Assembly: GCA_019787685.1 (NCBI GenBank)
Contig: JAHNUO010000005.1
Location: forward strand, 2,108,001-2,172,000
Direction of reading: 5' to 3'
DNA length: 64,000 nucleotides
Origin: Chiua virens
Lineage: Eukaryota; Basidiomycota; Agaricomycetes; Boletales; Boletaceae
Shown: positions 23,591 to 35,134 of the stretch, one piece after another
Layout: the number at the start of each line of letters is the position of its first letter
Position numbering within the stretch: the stretch's first letter is position 1
The notes under the pieces: model-generated
Databases searched by the model: none
What the model was told of the DNA's origin: nothing
What the model saw: only the letters and a program-made list of their open reading frames with translations
Translations under genes and position numbers: made by a program

Positions 23591-23992
23591 ATGTTCAACG
23601 ACGCGTGGGATGAAGAGGTAGTGGTTCTCCGACCCTTCACCTGAAACTTATTGAATTTGGTTCGTCTCTAGGCTTCTTGTCAGCTAATTGAAAATAGCTG
23701 GGCGACACAGCGGCACCACTGTGGTTGGTTAACCAATGGCCAGCGCTGTAGCACCCCGGTTTTCGGCAGCGACGTGGCCACTCACTTGCGCACAGCTCAT
23801 CAAATCAATGACAAGCAGAGGCTTAAATGCTTGTGGGATGGATGTGGTGATGAACTCAGCAAGGGTTGCCTTGTTCGACACGTACAAGAGAGACATCTCG
23901 AATGGCGTTGGCCGTGTCCCAGATGCAACGCCATCTTCACTCGTAAAGGAGTATTGGATACACACCGTGCCACCTGTAACCTTAATCCATAA
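23591..23992 (+). CDS. Short three-finger zinc-finger protein, copy 5
   Basis: Exons 23591-23617 (MFNDAWDEE) and 23672-23992 give 115 aa. The leader ASCQLIENSWATQRHH precedes the fingers. Fingers: CGWLTNGQRC then DVATHLRTAH; CLWDGC then GCLVRHVQERH; CPRCNAIFTRKG then HRATC. All twelve candidate ligands are present, in the pattern C-x8-C-x11-H-x4-H, C-x4-C-x11-H-x4-H, C-x2-C-x12-H-x3-C. It is close to copies 2 and 3 in fingers one and two but on the opposite strand. Intact. Confidence 0.83.
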
Positions 23993-24726
23993 ATCCCAAT
24001 TCGTAAGTAATCGTCCTATTCAATACTCGATTGAATCACGGATTTAGAAAGTGGTTCAGGCCCTCCAAATATTACCGTTATTCTTGTTATGTGTTGTATG
24101 AAATTTCATAATACACTGGAATGCCTACTAGGCAATTGATGGAACACTCGAAGGCTCGGAGCATGGTGGTTCTACCGGTTGGCCGCCGTTATATGCCACC
24201 CAGTGGACGCTTATCTCTTGATTTGTTGTGATCGAGCTGATCGTCTACACAGGGTGGAATGCGTGGGAATATTTTGGAGTGCCCGCCAACTCCACTCTGA
24301 TATCGAGGTATGTCATGGCCAGGTGCGGCTAATGAGCATCCAAGCATCATTCAGAGGCCATCTCAGGTGGTGAAGACAACTGAGAGCTTTAGCACTGGTT
24401 GCTACAAACCTCTCATTAATTATTTCAATGGCAGTCCTCCGAGTCTAGATCCGATTTCGAGTCTGAGCAGACTCGCTGGAGGTGGTACGCTACATCCTGA
24501 CCTCATCCTGTTGGTTTGGCAAGCTATGTAACAGCCTTTATACGCAAATAGATCGGAGGAAAGCCTCCACTAGCAAGAGTGATCGAAAAAATGCTTCTAC
24601 GATGCTCGGACATGACATGCAGTGTCTTGGGTATCATAAAAGGTGGTGGTAAAAACTATTTTGTGAGTGTCAGCTTCAGTCCTCTGATAGTTGACGCTTC
24701 TTCTGTCCTCGCATGCTTGCGCATCA

Positions 24727-25996
24727 ATGGATAACTTCAATGAACCATTCACAATGTTATACCAGATGCCGGACTCATCAGAGCCCTTCGTGGCGCTTGC
24801 AGATGGTCAACTTCTCCGCGGCTGCCAATGGGAGTATGACTCCTCGAACAATGCTTTGTAAGTGCAACTTTTTGTGGGGTATGAAGACGAGCTGATCTGT
24901 TGTCACAAGCCCTTTACGTATCGAACAGTCCGAGTTACAAAGTCTTACCCCCCACTCGCATTTATATACATTGCCGACGCCTCCCACTACAGAACAATTC
25001 GCAGTCCCCACGGATAGTTTGCAATTAAGGAACCCTCGCGTCCCCGCGACGCGTACTGCAGATTTCAGTGTTCCTTCCGATGCTGTACATTGTCAGTTGG
25101 AGTCGCAATGGGCCGGAATGAGCTCCACTTTCCCTCTGGGAGATCACGCGTTCGTTCCCCCAGGCCAGCTCCCAAACTCTGGGTACTATGAGACCCCACA
25201 CGACTTGCTTTGTGGCGGATCTCGTGAATACGGACCTTCCCCCCTTCCTACTGGCCTCCCCAGCGTCTCCCAGTCATTGTCATCACTGCCAACCCCTCCG
25301 TATTTAAACATGCAACAATACAGTGACGCACCTACGTGGCCCGTTCTAGACAGACCCAGCGTCGAACCACATACTTCTTCTCCCAGTGGGGATACCGGAT
25401 TTCTGACTACCTTGGATTATGCCAATGATAGTTATTTTGACACGAGTGCTGCCGATTGTCGTCTACAAGCGTCGATCGGGCAGGTGACTCGAAATGGAAT
25501 GCTACCCGTACACTCTGCTGTCATGTTGCCATCCAATCTGAGCACGCCAAATCACGATACGGAGTATCGCCAGGCTCCTTGTACATCTGATTCAGAGTGC
25601 CGATGGCTTGCTTTGGACGGTACACCTTGTCTATCCAGCGTCGTGCCAAATAGGCGCGGCGTCATCGACCACCTACACCACGCTCATGGAATCAGACCGG
25701 GGGATGAAAAGGTCCGCCAAACTTGTCTGTGGGAACATTGCGGGACGAGCTTGAATAAGGAAAGCCTCGGGCGACATATTTTGACGGTCCATCTCAGGAA
25801 GAAAGTAAAGTGCCCCGAATGTAGAGAGTTGTTTGCCCGCGAAGATTCCCTCAGGAGGCACCTTAACCTTAACTTGAAAGGGGGTCAACATCATGCGCCA
25901 CCTTGCAAACATCGAGAAGGGGCTACTGCAGCGATCCCACAAAGGAAATGGCCATCATGGAACCATGGATGTGGTGCAACCCAGATCCCAACGTAA
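24727..25996 (+). CDS. Long zinc-finger protein of the same family, copy 6 (about 405 aa)
   Basis: Exon 1 is 24727-24857 and exon 2 is 24910-25996; lengths sum to a multiple of three. About 285 residues of Pro/Ser/Thr-rich, probably disordered sequence precede a C-terminal finger module: CRWLALDGTPC with HLHHAH, CLWEHC with SLGRHILTVH, and CPECRELFAREDSLRRH. Finger two has the same C-x4-C-x11-H-x4-H spacing and Trp as the short copies. The leader-plus-fingers layout resembles a transcription factor with an activation region. It may be the parent of the short family, or the short copies may have gained this N-terminus. DNA binding is inferred. Confidence 0.75.
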
Positions 25997-26685
25997 CTAG
26001 AACGCTACAAGTGGTGAGCGACAGGTGGACGTTTCTACTAATATTACGGTGACTGTGTAGTCTTCTATGATACTTTCTTTACCTGGACCACTGGCCCATT
26101 ATTTCTTCGATATAAGCCGACGCACCATGGCCAACCTGAGGTTTTCAGTCGAGCCAGATACTCAATACATTCAAGTTCAATAAGAGTAGAACAATAAGGT
26201 GTCTAAGAGCTAGTGACATGACAATGATATCGGGAGTCAATGTCAAACACAAACCATGAACACGCAGTGTCATATGAAACTGCCAAGGATGGAATCGGAT
26301 GACTTGCGTAGGAAAAACGTCTGGGTGACCATACAACGCTCTGACAACTTGCGCTGATAGACACTACCGGTATACCATTCGAGAGACCTCCATGAGCTCA
26401 TTTGGATAGCATTTCATGTATCTCATCATGTCCTCAGGGTTTCTTTGACACCTTCGAACTCGTTCCTGCAGAACACAAGTAAAATTCCGCTGCATTCTTC
26501 TATATATAAATAACCAAAATAATAAATATCCACGAGAACAGCATAGATAACCTTAACCATAATATTACGACCACATAAGTATGGCAGATAAATAGCCTCG
26601 TGTCGAAAGCACTGAAAACCTCGGATCCTGGACCAACTTGGAATTATTATGACCTGCCTAGGTTCTATTGTTCCCGGGGTTAATT
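25997..26685. other. Spacer between zinc-finger copy 6 and laccase
   Basis: AT-rich, small open frames only. It should include both 3' UTRs. Confidence 0.4.
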
Positions 26686-28761
26686 CTAATTGCACAGCTG
26701 ACGCCAATCGGCTGTGGTAGGAAAGAATCAATCATTGCAATTTATCCTATTACCACGATGACGACATACCCGGAACCTGTTCCGTAGAGATTTGAGCTGT
26801 CGATTCGGCAAATACAGCAGCAAATCCACTGGATAACAGGTCAATACGATAAATCAGTGTCAGTTGGATTGAATCAAACGCACTGGTGGAGATGCCAGTC
26901 AATGTGACTAGAAGTCGGGCGTGAGATTATGACAAGTCCTTCACGACAGTCACTCACCAGTGGAGGAACCAAGGTCCCGGGTTATCAGTAACGAAACGGA
27001 TGGTCACATTGTCTGTACTGGAACTTCCGATGGCCACGACGTCACGTCGCACTGGATTCACGAAGTTGGTGGCGTTACTACCGGCATGCCTCACGACGGA
27101 AAACGCGTGCTGTAAAACATGTCTCAATAATCGGAGGCGAAACGAAGTGAGTCACATACACCATGCAAATGGATAGGGTGCTAAAAAAGTAAGGAGTCAG
27201 TTTGGTCCGACGTTTCACGAGCATTGCACTTACGGGACCACCGGGAGGTACAAATTCGTTTGGAATACTGACTTCAATGACCTTGTTCGGGGGAAGTTCA
27301 TAGATACTTCCGTTGGGCAGCAATTGCGAAGGATGTAAATTACCACTGAGAATCTGGAGAAGGACTGGCACCGAAGGGTCTTGGAAGGACACATTGTTGA
27401 ATGTGAAGAACCTCGATGCATTGAGGCCAGGAATAAGCTGGAGGTTTACGTCCGCTTTTCCAATTCCGGGAGTCCCAGGAGCGGCGGGATTGACCAATGG
27501 GTGAAGATTCCCCTCGTCAAATGAAAGTTGATATGGACCAGGCGATGAGGTGGGATCCTGCACCGGCGCTCCCTTGTATCGCAAGATAGCTGAATTCGTG
27601 CCGTTGGTAAAACTGCCACCCGGAGGACTAGCGCGAATCCAATAGTTTCCAACGGTCTGGTTCGCTGTGACCACCACAGAGTAACGTTGACCAGCGAAGA
27701 CGGGCAACGAGTCGACTTGCACGGGGGTGACTTCATTCCCATCTACCTCGATAATGTTCAGCCGGTGACCATCAATCGTAAAGTTAAATTGAGGATCGCA
27801 AGACATGCTGACAACACGGAAGCGATAGCGCTTCCCTTGTTGGACATTGATGACAGCGAGAGGGGATGCTGGACCACCGGCATAGCGGCCAAGGCCGTTA
27901 ATCAGAGTTGAATCCGCAGTGACCGGACCGAAGATATTGCCGAGCTGGGGAGCTACCGTATGGTACCTAAATCCAAGTCAGGTCAGAACACTTTTTAACA
28001 GAAATTTTGTTCACCAATCTGAGAGGGTTATAACCGTAGTGTCTGTTTGCAGTTTTAAGGCGAAGTACGTTTACAAGATTAATGGGAACCTTACCATCAT
28101 CAAAGTCATATAATGATTTCAGCGGGTCCGAAGGATCGTAGATGACCAACGGTCCTCGAAGCCCATCACAGTATTGAGTTGAATAATGGGAGTGGTACCA
28201 GTACGTCCCCGTCTGACCGACGGGATTGAATTGGTAGAAAAACGATTTCTGCTGTTGAATTGGGCACTGAGTAACCCAAGAAACACCATCGGCAAAGTTG
28301 GTCCCTTTTTGAAAGACTCCGTGCCAATGCTTTGAAGATGCATAAGTGATATGTCGGAAAACGAGTATGACTACTTACGATGCTAGTTTCCACGTCCATG
28401 GTAGAGTCTGTGAGTTGATTGACAACTTTAAGAGAAAATGGATTCCCCTAAAAGGACGTCAGTGTGCGACCTAATAACCATCATAATCCTACCGCTTGAG
28501 CTTGGATTAATGGCGCAGGGAATACTCCATTGGCAAGAACAGTGCTGAGGAATGTCAGAAATGGATTAAGCAGGGATCAACGTCGACCTACGATCGGTTG
28601 AATCCATCTGGCGCGATATAAGCGTTCGCGATGGTCAGTTGGGCATTAGGACCTAGCGTCGCGCGTGATTTGAGATTAATGTCGCCCGAAAGTTGCGGGA
28701 TCGATAATGTAAATGCATTAGAAACGAACAGTGCCAGCACCAGTAAAGAATGGGATAACAT
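26686..28761 (-). CDS. Laccase (multicopper oxidase), secreted
   Basis: Laccases oxidise phenolics and lignin-derived compounds while reducing O2 to water. Eleven exons close in phase (28761-28592, 28544-28493, 28447-28379, 28329-28095, 28042-28015, 27966-27234, 27180-27160, 27109-26958, 26907-26884, 26828-26770, 26711-26686) to 522 aa, the usual length. An N-terminal signal peptide [18 protein letters not shown] is followed by the four copper signatures: [41 protein letters not shown] and GPWFLHCHIDWHLHHGF. All ten copper-binding His and the type-1 Cys are present. The residue ten after that Cys is Phe, the axial position associated with high redox potential. Exon 5 is only 28 nt and restores TTVITLSDW; gene finders may miss it. 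Confidence 0.93.
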
Positions 28762-29716
28762 CTTAGATGTTACGAGGAAATTGGAGTGAATGATTATGGG
28801 TTGCTCGTGCTTGCTTTATATTCGAGAACCCCAAAGCTCGATGAGGCATAACGACAAGTCCTGTTGAAACAGCTCAGCCTTCACTTCCATTTCTTACACC
28901 ACACGATTCGACTTCCACAGCAAAATGCCGCTGGAGCTGGGCGTAAAACGATCGCTCCTTCACCCCACCAACGTCGTTCCTTACAGGAGTGATGAGGTAC
29001 CAGGACTCAACTTTATCAAGAGGTAGCAGGTTCGTAACCTGGACCTGGAGAATAGACTGGATCACTCCTGCTTGTACAGTGGACAGGAACAAATCACCTT
29101 ATGGCGCGATATTGAGGACGAGACGCACACCTATCGACATCGTATAATACGGGAAGTTAGGAACAGTCTCAAGGGCGGGCCTGTGTCTGTATATCTGGCG
29201 ACGAGTGGTAGCAAGGAGATGCATGGAGCCGCATCGCGTTGATAGAAACAGAGGGACAGTCGCATGTGCTGTATCCTAGCATCTCCGATAAAACTGAAGA
29301 TCGGAAATTTTTGGAGATTCCAACGTAATGCGGACGTGACCATGCTGGTTTTAGCCGCACAGAGGCTATCGAAATATTAGTTGGGCACTGCGATGTTCCA
29401 ACATCAAGTGTTTCCTGCCACTGGACCTGTAACCATCGAAGTAACGTCGGCCAGCGTGCAAGCTGTTCCCCCCTTTGAAAGCATAATTGTAATACCAAAT
29501 AGTTCTCCTGAGTACAGCAATTTGCACGACACTCCTGCTAGTAGCTAGAGACTCCCGAGGCTTTGGAAATATCGTTCGTCGCGATTATGACGCACGTGGA
29601 CATGTGAGCAGTAGATCGAGAGTCGTTTGGAAAGGAAGTCGTCCATAAGAGCTCGACGAGGTGGAAGTTGTGGAACGCGGCAGAAACAGTGATGCTTACC
29701 CGACTGGTGGCACATG
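28762..29716. other. No gene assigned
   Basis: Laccase promoter and beyond. Open frames lack motifs. Confidence 0.35.
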
Positions 29717-30055
29717 TCATGTTTGACGGTCCTTGCATGGCGTGGGAGACCAGGGCAGAACGTAATCCGTTGAGTCTTGGCAGGTCAGGGCCTGTCGAGC
29801 CTCGGCCTCAGGACTAACTTCAGCGCTTGCACACCCACTGACGCCAACCAGCAACTTCCAAGTTCCATCCACGACCGACATTGTAATGGCGGCGCTGATG
29901 GCATCCTCGGCGATCACAATTGAGTTCAAGACCCGGGAAGCTTTGAAGCAGAATTTACTGTCAACCTCCAGCTCCCCGGAATGGCGGAACCTGCATGCCC
30001 CTGTCCCTTTGAGACTGGCAGGCCAATGTTTATGAAACCAGCGATGCCGCCACAT
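29717..30055 (-). pseudogene. Possible remnant of a PLP-dependent ammonia-lyase/dehydratase
   Basis: The frame reading SIVIAEDAISAAITMSVVDG followed by TWKLLVGVSG loosely resembles the late region of threonine/serine dehydratase-fold enzymes. Segments at 30000-30060 and 30100-30140 (GGIAGFINIGLPV, DAVVQG) could be other parts. No PLP lysine motif or complete frame was found. Low-confidence reading; it may be unrelated. Confidence 0.2.
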
Positions 30056-30406
30056 TTCGTTAATCCTGAACGACGGGCAGTATACGTCCGAGTGTGGAGT
30101 TCACCCCCTGGACAACAGCATCGACTTGAAGGCAAACAGTAACAAATTTGATGCCAAGGACACAACGCCTCCAACTGGTTCGGCTAAAACCTCGACGAAT
30201 CTTCGTCAGCCAAAAGCTGTGATGTCTAGTAAGTGGTATATGAGAAGATGGGGAATTTAGCCAAGTATCTGAGAACACAAAGTTTACGAACCAACTTTTA
30301 ACCGAGACCGCGTCTTGATCGAGGGCCTCCAACTTGAATGGGATCTAGGACCGAACTTCCAGTTACTTTGAAGATTAGCTGATTCAATACAAATGTTTTG
30401 TAACTG

Positions 30407-30421
30407 TAACCCTAACCCTAG
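30407..30421 (+). promoter_or_regulatory. Telobox-like TAACCCTAACCCTAG upstream of TFB2
   Basis: Two tandem CCCTAA units lie about 45 bp upstream of the TFB2 ATG. Compare the motif upstream of NAS6 at 6895. Confidence 0.45.
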
Positions 30422-30461
30422 TGCATAAGTCAAGCATAGCTACTGAGCATTTTGAGTGGGA

Positions 30462-32572
30462 ATGCCATCTGTTCAAGAACAATCATTGTCCGCGCCAGGA
30501 AATGTCTCTCATGCCTTGCTGCCGTTCTTACGTTCACAGTCCCAGAACACGCTAACGCGTCTCTACCAACGTCCCTCATCATGTCTGTCGATATTTCGGT
30601 AAGTTCAGTCGGTGGTGTTGAACCTTGGCAAGTACTGAAACGACGCATCAGTCTACTTGGACCTCTAGAGCGCCAATTGATCATGAATCTCTTATGGCTA
30701 GAAAGCGCGATTCCGATGAACACGATGTCTGCCTGGGTTGTTCCAGAGGGAAACAAGTCGGTGGCATCTCGTTTCCAAGCGATAGGATTACTCAGAATTC
30801 GCGGTTTTGCACCACCAGACTCTACGATGACGCATTGGCGGAGATGACTGGGATGCATATCATCCAGAATTCGCTGGCGAAACTTGCGCTCAATCCGACC
30901 CTCAAATCTAGCTTGAGGCAGGCTGTCACGGGAGGGTAGGGTCCCGACGCCGAACTATGCTCTCATATCAAACTGAACGTGGCCTGCAGGGGTACAACTG
31001 GTAGCTTTGGAGTGCCGGCAGATAAGGACGACAAAAGACAGTCCACTGCTATTGACACTCTCGACTCTTACGCTTTGGAAAGGTGGGAGGTGGGTATCTA
31101 GCTCAACATCTCGACGTACAATACTCTACGTCATCTATCCAGACTATTCTTCACTACATGGTGTCGTCTGGTCAGGGTCAACTCCCAACGAAACCTTCAC
31201 AAGGCGTTTTATACCTGCTCCAGCGTAGCGGGTTGATGAAGAGCATCCAGTGAGCATTCAACCGGGTCTCTTCGCGGCCATCAAAACATACATCTTTCCA
31301 GTGGTTCTCCCTTGCAGATCACTTCCGCAGGATTTCAATTCCTCCTCCACTCGCCACATGATCAACTATGGAGTTTGTTGCTTCAGTATTTGGACATGGC
31401 AGAAGTACGTTTCACTGTGCGGACATCTCGTCGTCTGACCTAATGAGTGGCACCAGGAAAGACAAATGGATCTGGTGGAAGTCCTCAGTTTCCTCTTCAT
31501 GCTTTCGACCATGGAACTCGGACGCGTTAGTTGTACCATTCTTGTTATTGTATTTTCTCATAGCGGCGGATGTTACCTTGACTTCCAGGAGTATTCCACG
31601 GACCCACTAAGTGAAACACAGAAGGCGATGCTGGAAGACCTTCGAGACTATGGACTCGTCTGGCAACGAAAGGTCCAGCCGTTCACCCTTCATTGTGACC
31701 TGCCTCACTTGTTGTCAGGCATCATCCAAGCGATTCAGTCCTACCCGTTTAGCCACCTACGCTAACTTCCCTGTCGCCTCCATTGCCAACCTCGAGTACT
31801 TCAGGGACCACTCGAGGGAGCTCCGAGACCTCTGTCGCACTGACTACGGGGGCAGGACAGCAAGGGTTTCTCATCTTGGAGACCAACTACAGAATATATG
31901 CGTACACCGGTAAAATCTCGTCATCGCACCCTTCCATCAAGCTTATACATCGATTCTTAGACAATCCCCTCGAGATCGCTGTTCTAAACCTCTTTATCAC
32001 AATGAAGTACCGTTTCCCAAATCTGGCCGTCGGCATGCTCACGCGTGAAAGCGTGCGGAAGGCATTGAGCAATGGCATCTCCGCAGACCAGGTACGTCAC
32101 CAATTCAAATCAGGGAACTCATGTATCCACAGACTGGGCGTTCCAGATCATCAGTTATCTCACGACCCACGCGCACCCACAAATGCGAAAGAATGTAACG
32201 TGCCCACTAACTGCATCCGTATAGCAGACCGCCACTCATGTACGTCATATATAGAATCCACTGCTCCCTGTGACAGTACAAGATCAAATACGGTTGTGGG
32301 AGTTGGAAAGAAACCGGCTTAAATCTGCAGAAGGTCCGTTTCACGCCGCATGGACATGCTACTTGTGCTTAGAACTCGTTCGTTCGTTCATATGGGCAGG
32401 TTTTCTCTACAAAGACTTCGCTTCGCAAGCCGATTATGAATACGTACTTTCGTATGCGAAGCAGTTAGGGGTTGTTCTGTGGGAGAACACCGTGAAGCGG
32501 GCCTTTTTCGGTACCCTCGAGGGACACGCAAATATTAGGGGATTCATTGAGAGGCGGACTGGCGGAGGATAG
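30462..32572 (+). CDS. TFB2: TFIIH core subunit Tfb2 (p52)
   Basis: Tfb2 anchors and stimulates the XPB/Ssl2 translocase in TFIIH, in transcription initiation and nucleotide excision repair. Thirteen exons can be read: 30462-30598, 30652-30756, 30819-30935, 30990-31089, 31143-31249, 31302-31404, 31457-31525, 31589-31672, 31719-31909, 31961-32091, 32147-32194, 32255-32333 and 32400-32572. Family blocks include [96 protein letters not shown] and the C-terminal [12 protein letters not shown] with [16 protein letters not shown]. One T near 31758 is extra: FSPTRLAT must join TLTSLSPPL in the next frame. For a normally essential single-copy gene a sequencing error is the simplest cause. The start at 30462 gives a 20-residue leader before the first conserved helix. 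Confidence 0.9.
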
Positions 32573-32958
32573 ACCCACCCGAGCATTGGAATGAAGGACC
32601 CCCATTTGTTGATGATTGGATAGGCGGGTACGACCGTTAACTATGACGGTAGTGGCAACTCCCCGATCAAATAAAACACGTCATGATCAGCACAGTTTTT
32701 TTTTTAAGCAACCTTCATCAGTGAGTTACCCGACTACCGACTTACCCGAGGCTCGGGATGACCTCAGTCATGCTAAGCGCTAAGTTATTCGGCAAATAAA
32801 ACCACCGCGGAGACTTGGCAAGAGAACAGGCGCGGGCCGACTATGTATACTTGTAATATATACCATATTAGCTATCTGTAAGGTCACCATCAACCCACCG
32901 CGGCGATTATCCAAACGGCGGCGGAAAAGGATACGTGCATAGTCGTAAATAATACGAG
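32573..32958. other. Convergent spacer
   Basis: Between the stop codons of TFB2 and the F-box-type gene. It holds a short T run at 32695-32705. No gene seen. Confidence 0.5.
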
Positions 32959-35134
32959 TCATGCAACCATGGAAGCAGAGTTTACTTCATCCTCCTGGCA
33001 GAGAACGAACCCGCCCTCGAAACCAACGGCATGTTCGTCTGTTGCCGTGTCACGCCAGCGGCCAACAAGGACTACGTTCGTGAACGTAACCTTTGAATAT
33101 CCAGCGGCCGGTGTCGCGATATTGGTTGTTAATCTGATCCGTGATGATGATAATAAGGGCTCGGGAAACAGCCGGCGGAGGGAATGCGGTACGTACCGGA
33201 ATTCGAAGGAAGACGACAAGACCGTCCCAAGGCCGAATTCGCCCAATGTATGAGTAGTAACCCCAAGCTTCTCCCTGCTTTTCACACGTCTGCACCGAGA
33301 GCCGGTGTTTAGACAATAAAAAAGAAGAATGGAACACGAAACGCACTTGGCCAGTGATGATAATGTCCTGTACACCGCTTGGTAATTCTTCCACGAAATC
33401 TTCGTATTCATCGGCGTCGTCTGTGTCGTCCTGCGTGATGGGATCGGAGACCTCTTGACGGTACCACTGGCTCTCGACTCCCTTGGATAGACGTTCGTGG
33501 GCTTGGGTAGAATAAGGGGACCTGCGGTTGGGGCGGTACGTTTCGTACCATGTGCTCCTTCCCGTACTAGGATCAAAGATATCCAGGCCATCCTGTGGAA
33601 TCACGCGGAAATAAATTACATGAGTGCATCAGATAGTGTGTAAACGTTACTTACACTGCGGCGGGTAATCTCCATATCTTGAGGAAGCCAAGCGTTAAAA
33701 ATATCCTCGCCTAGACCATCACGGCGAGGTGGTGCACCAAGAGGCTCCGAAAACGATAAACAGTGGTGTTCTTCAAAGGTACAGGCGATCCTTTCCTGGA
33801 CCAATGACACACTGACAGCAGGTATGCGCTGATCCATAACCGCGTTAAGATGTACAAACAAATCGGGAACCTGGACAAATTCTAGAATGAGCGATAAGGT
33901 AGAATTTGAAACAAGAGATCGACCCACAAAGATGCGACCGCTCCAATTACCAACCAATGTGCCAAGAGGGTAAACAATACCTTTCAGGCGGCGCTCTTCA
34001 GCCGACGGTGTGTGGCATCCAACCAAACGAAACCAGTCCTTGTCGAGCCGTTCACTCGTCACGTCATGCTGGAAGAAACGGGTCCGCGTATGATAGTGGA
34101 AGTCCCGAACGTCTTCCTGGGTCAATGAGGGTGGTACGAGATCTCGGGATATCGCCTCCTGCCGTGTTGTTGGCAGACGGGAGATGCGTGACGAAAGTGG
34201 AACCGTATCTTGCCATGCTTCTCGTCTCACAACGAAGCTTAGGAGAGCGGCGGAGGTAAGCGGAGGTACGGCGAGGTTAAGCTTGTGGCCAAGATATTGA
34301 ATTTGAGTGACAAGCGGCGGAGGGCCAGAAAAGCCGGGGGCGTCGTTGTGCTCTTCACACAATGGAAGATAGAAATACGTGTCAGGAGCAAAAACCGAAG
34401 GGTACTGTACGCGGAATTTTTTAGTACCCACGTGGAAGTAAGGACATCACTAAACTCTACCTGATAGCCACGCACTATAAAGGGGATAATTGCATTCGTA
34501 AGTGTAGTACGTACTACCGCGGTTTCAGCGGTGACTCTCTCTGAACACCCGGATCAGAACAAATCCAATGCAAGTGATGGCGGCGAAGAAATCTTCACCT
34601 TTGGTACTTGTCATCCAGAGAAGCCATACGCCCAAGGAGATACACTCTGGATCCGATAGGCGTGGTATGGTGTGACCGCTCCTCAGGGCTACCACACCGA
34701 GAACCCAATCTGGGAGGTTAGCCCAAGAAACCAGTTGTCTCTCATTACGACCGTCGTTCTCGAGCAGCATCAAATACTGCCTTCCAGAGGGCTTCACGAT
34801 CGAGATTGCGGGATGGGCTGCCATGTTTTATGTGCCGCAACGCGACGAAACGGCTACAGAGTTCCTGGGCGAGACAAGGCGGGGACGACCACCTAGCTGA
34901 TAGCCGGCGGTCGATGGCAGCACCATCAAACTTTTGGCGAAAGATGCGCGCGTATAGCGGGCTGTTGTTGGCGACGGACAAATGGGCATAGACTGCACGG
35001 CACGTGAGTAAGAGAGACAGAAGGTTTGTTGGTGGTCCAAGAAACGGGTCGACAGCGAGATAGAATGCAATGTCTTCTAGGATGGAATGGTATTGAGAGG
35101 CGAGTTTTTGGAGGGAGAACGTGGAGGAAGTCAT
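32959..35134 (-). CDS. Basidiomycete F-box-type protein (two probable frameshifts)
   Basis: The N-terminus (SILEDIAFYLAVDP, LLSLLLTCRAVYAHLS, PLYARIFRQKFD) has an F-box-like helical pattern that could bind Skp1. Later blocks are DREALWKA / YLMLLENDGRNERQLVSW, NLPDWVLGVVALRSG, YPSVFAPDTYFYLPL, FDPSTGRSTWYETYRP, GVQDIIITGQ, EAWGYYSYIGRIRPWDGLV and GRWIFKGYV, an arrangement I associate with large agaricomycete F-box proteins. Introns are clear at 33659-33603, 33345-33291 and around 34440-34395. ALWKA and YLMLLEND are adjacent but in different frames (extra G near 34777). GRWIFKGYVHER and VLVGRWRDTATDEH also differ (extra A near 33073). Function beyond probable ubiquitin-ligase adaptor is unknown. 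Confidence 0.7.

Noticed and set aside
30407..30421. True telomere or chromosome end
   Set aside because: Only two repeat units, flanked by ordinary unique sequence and genes on both sides.
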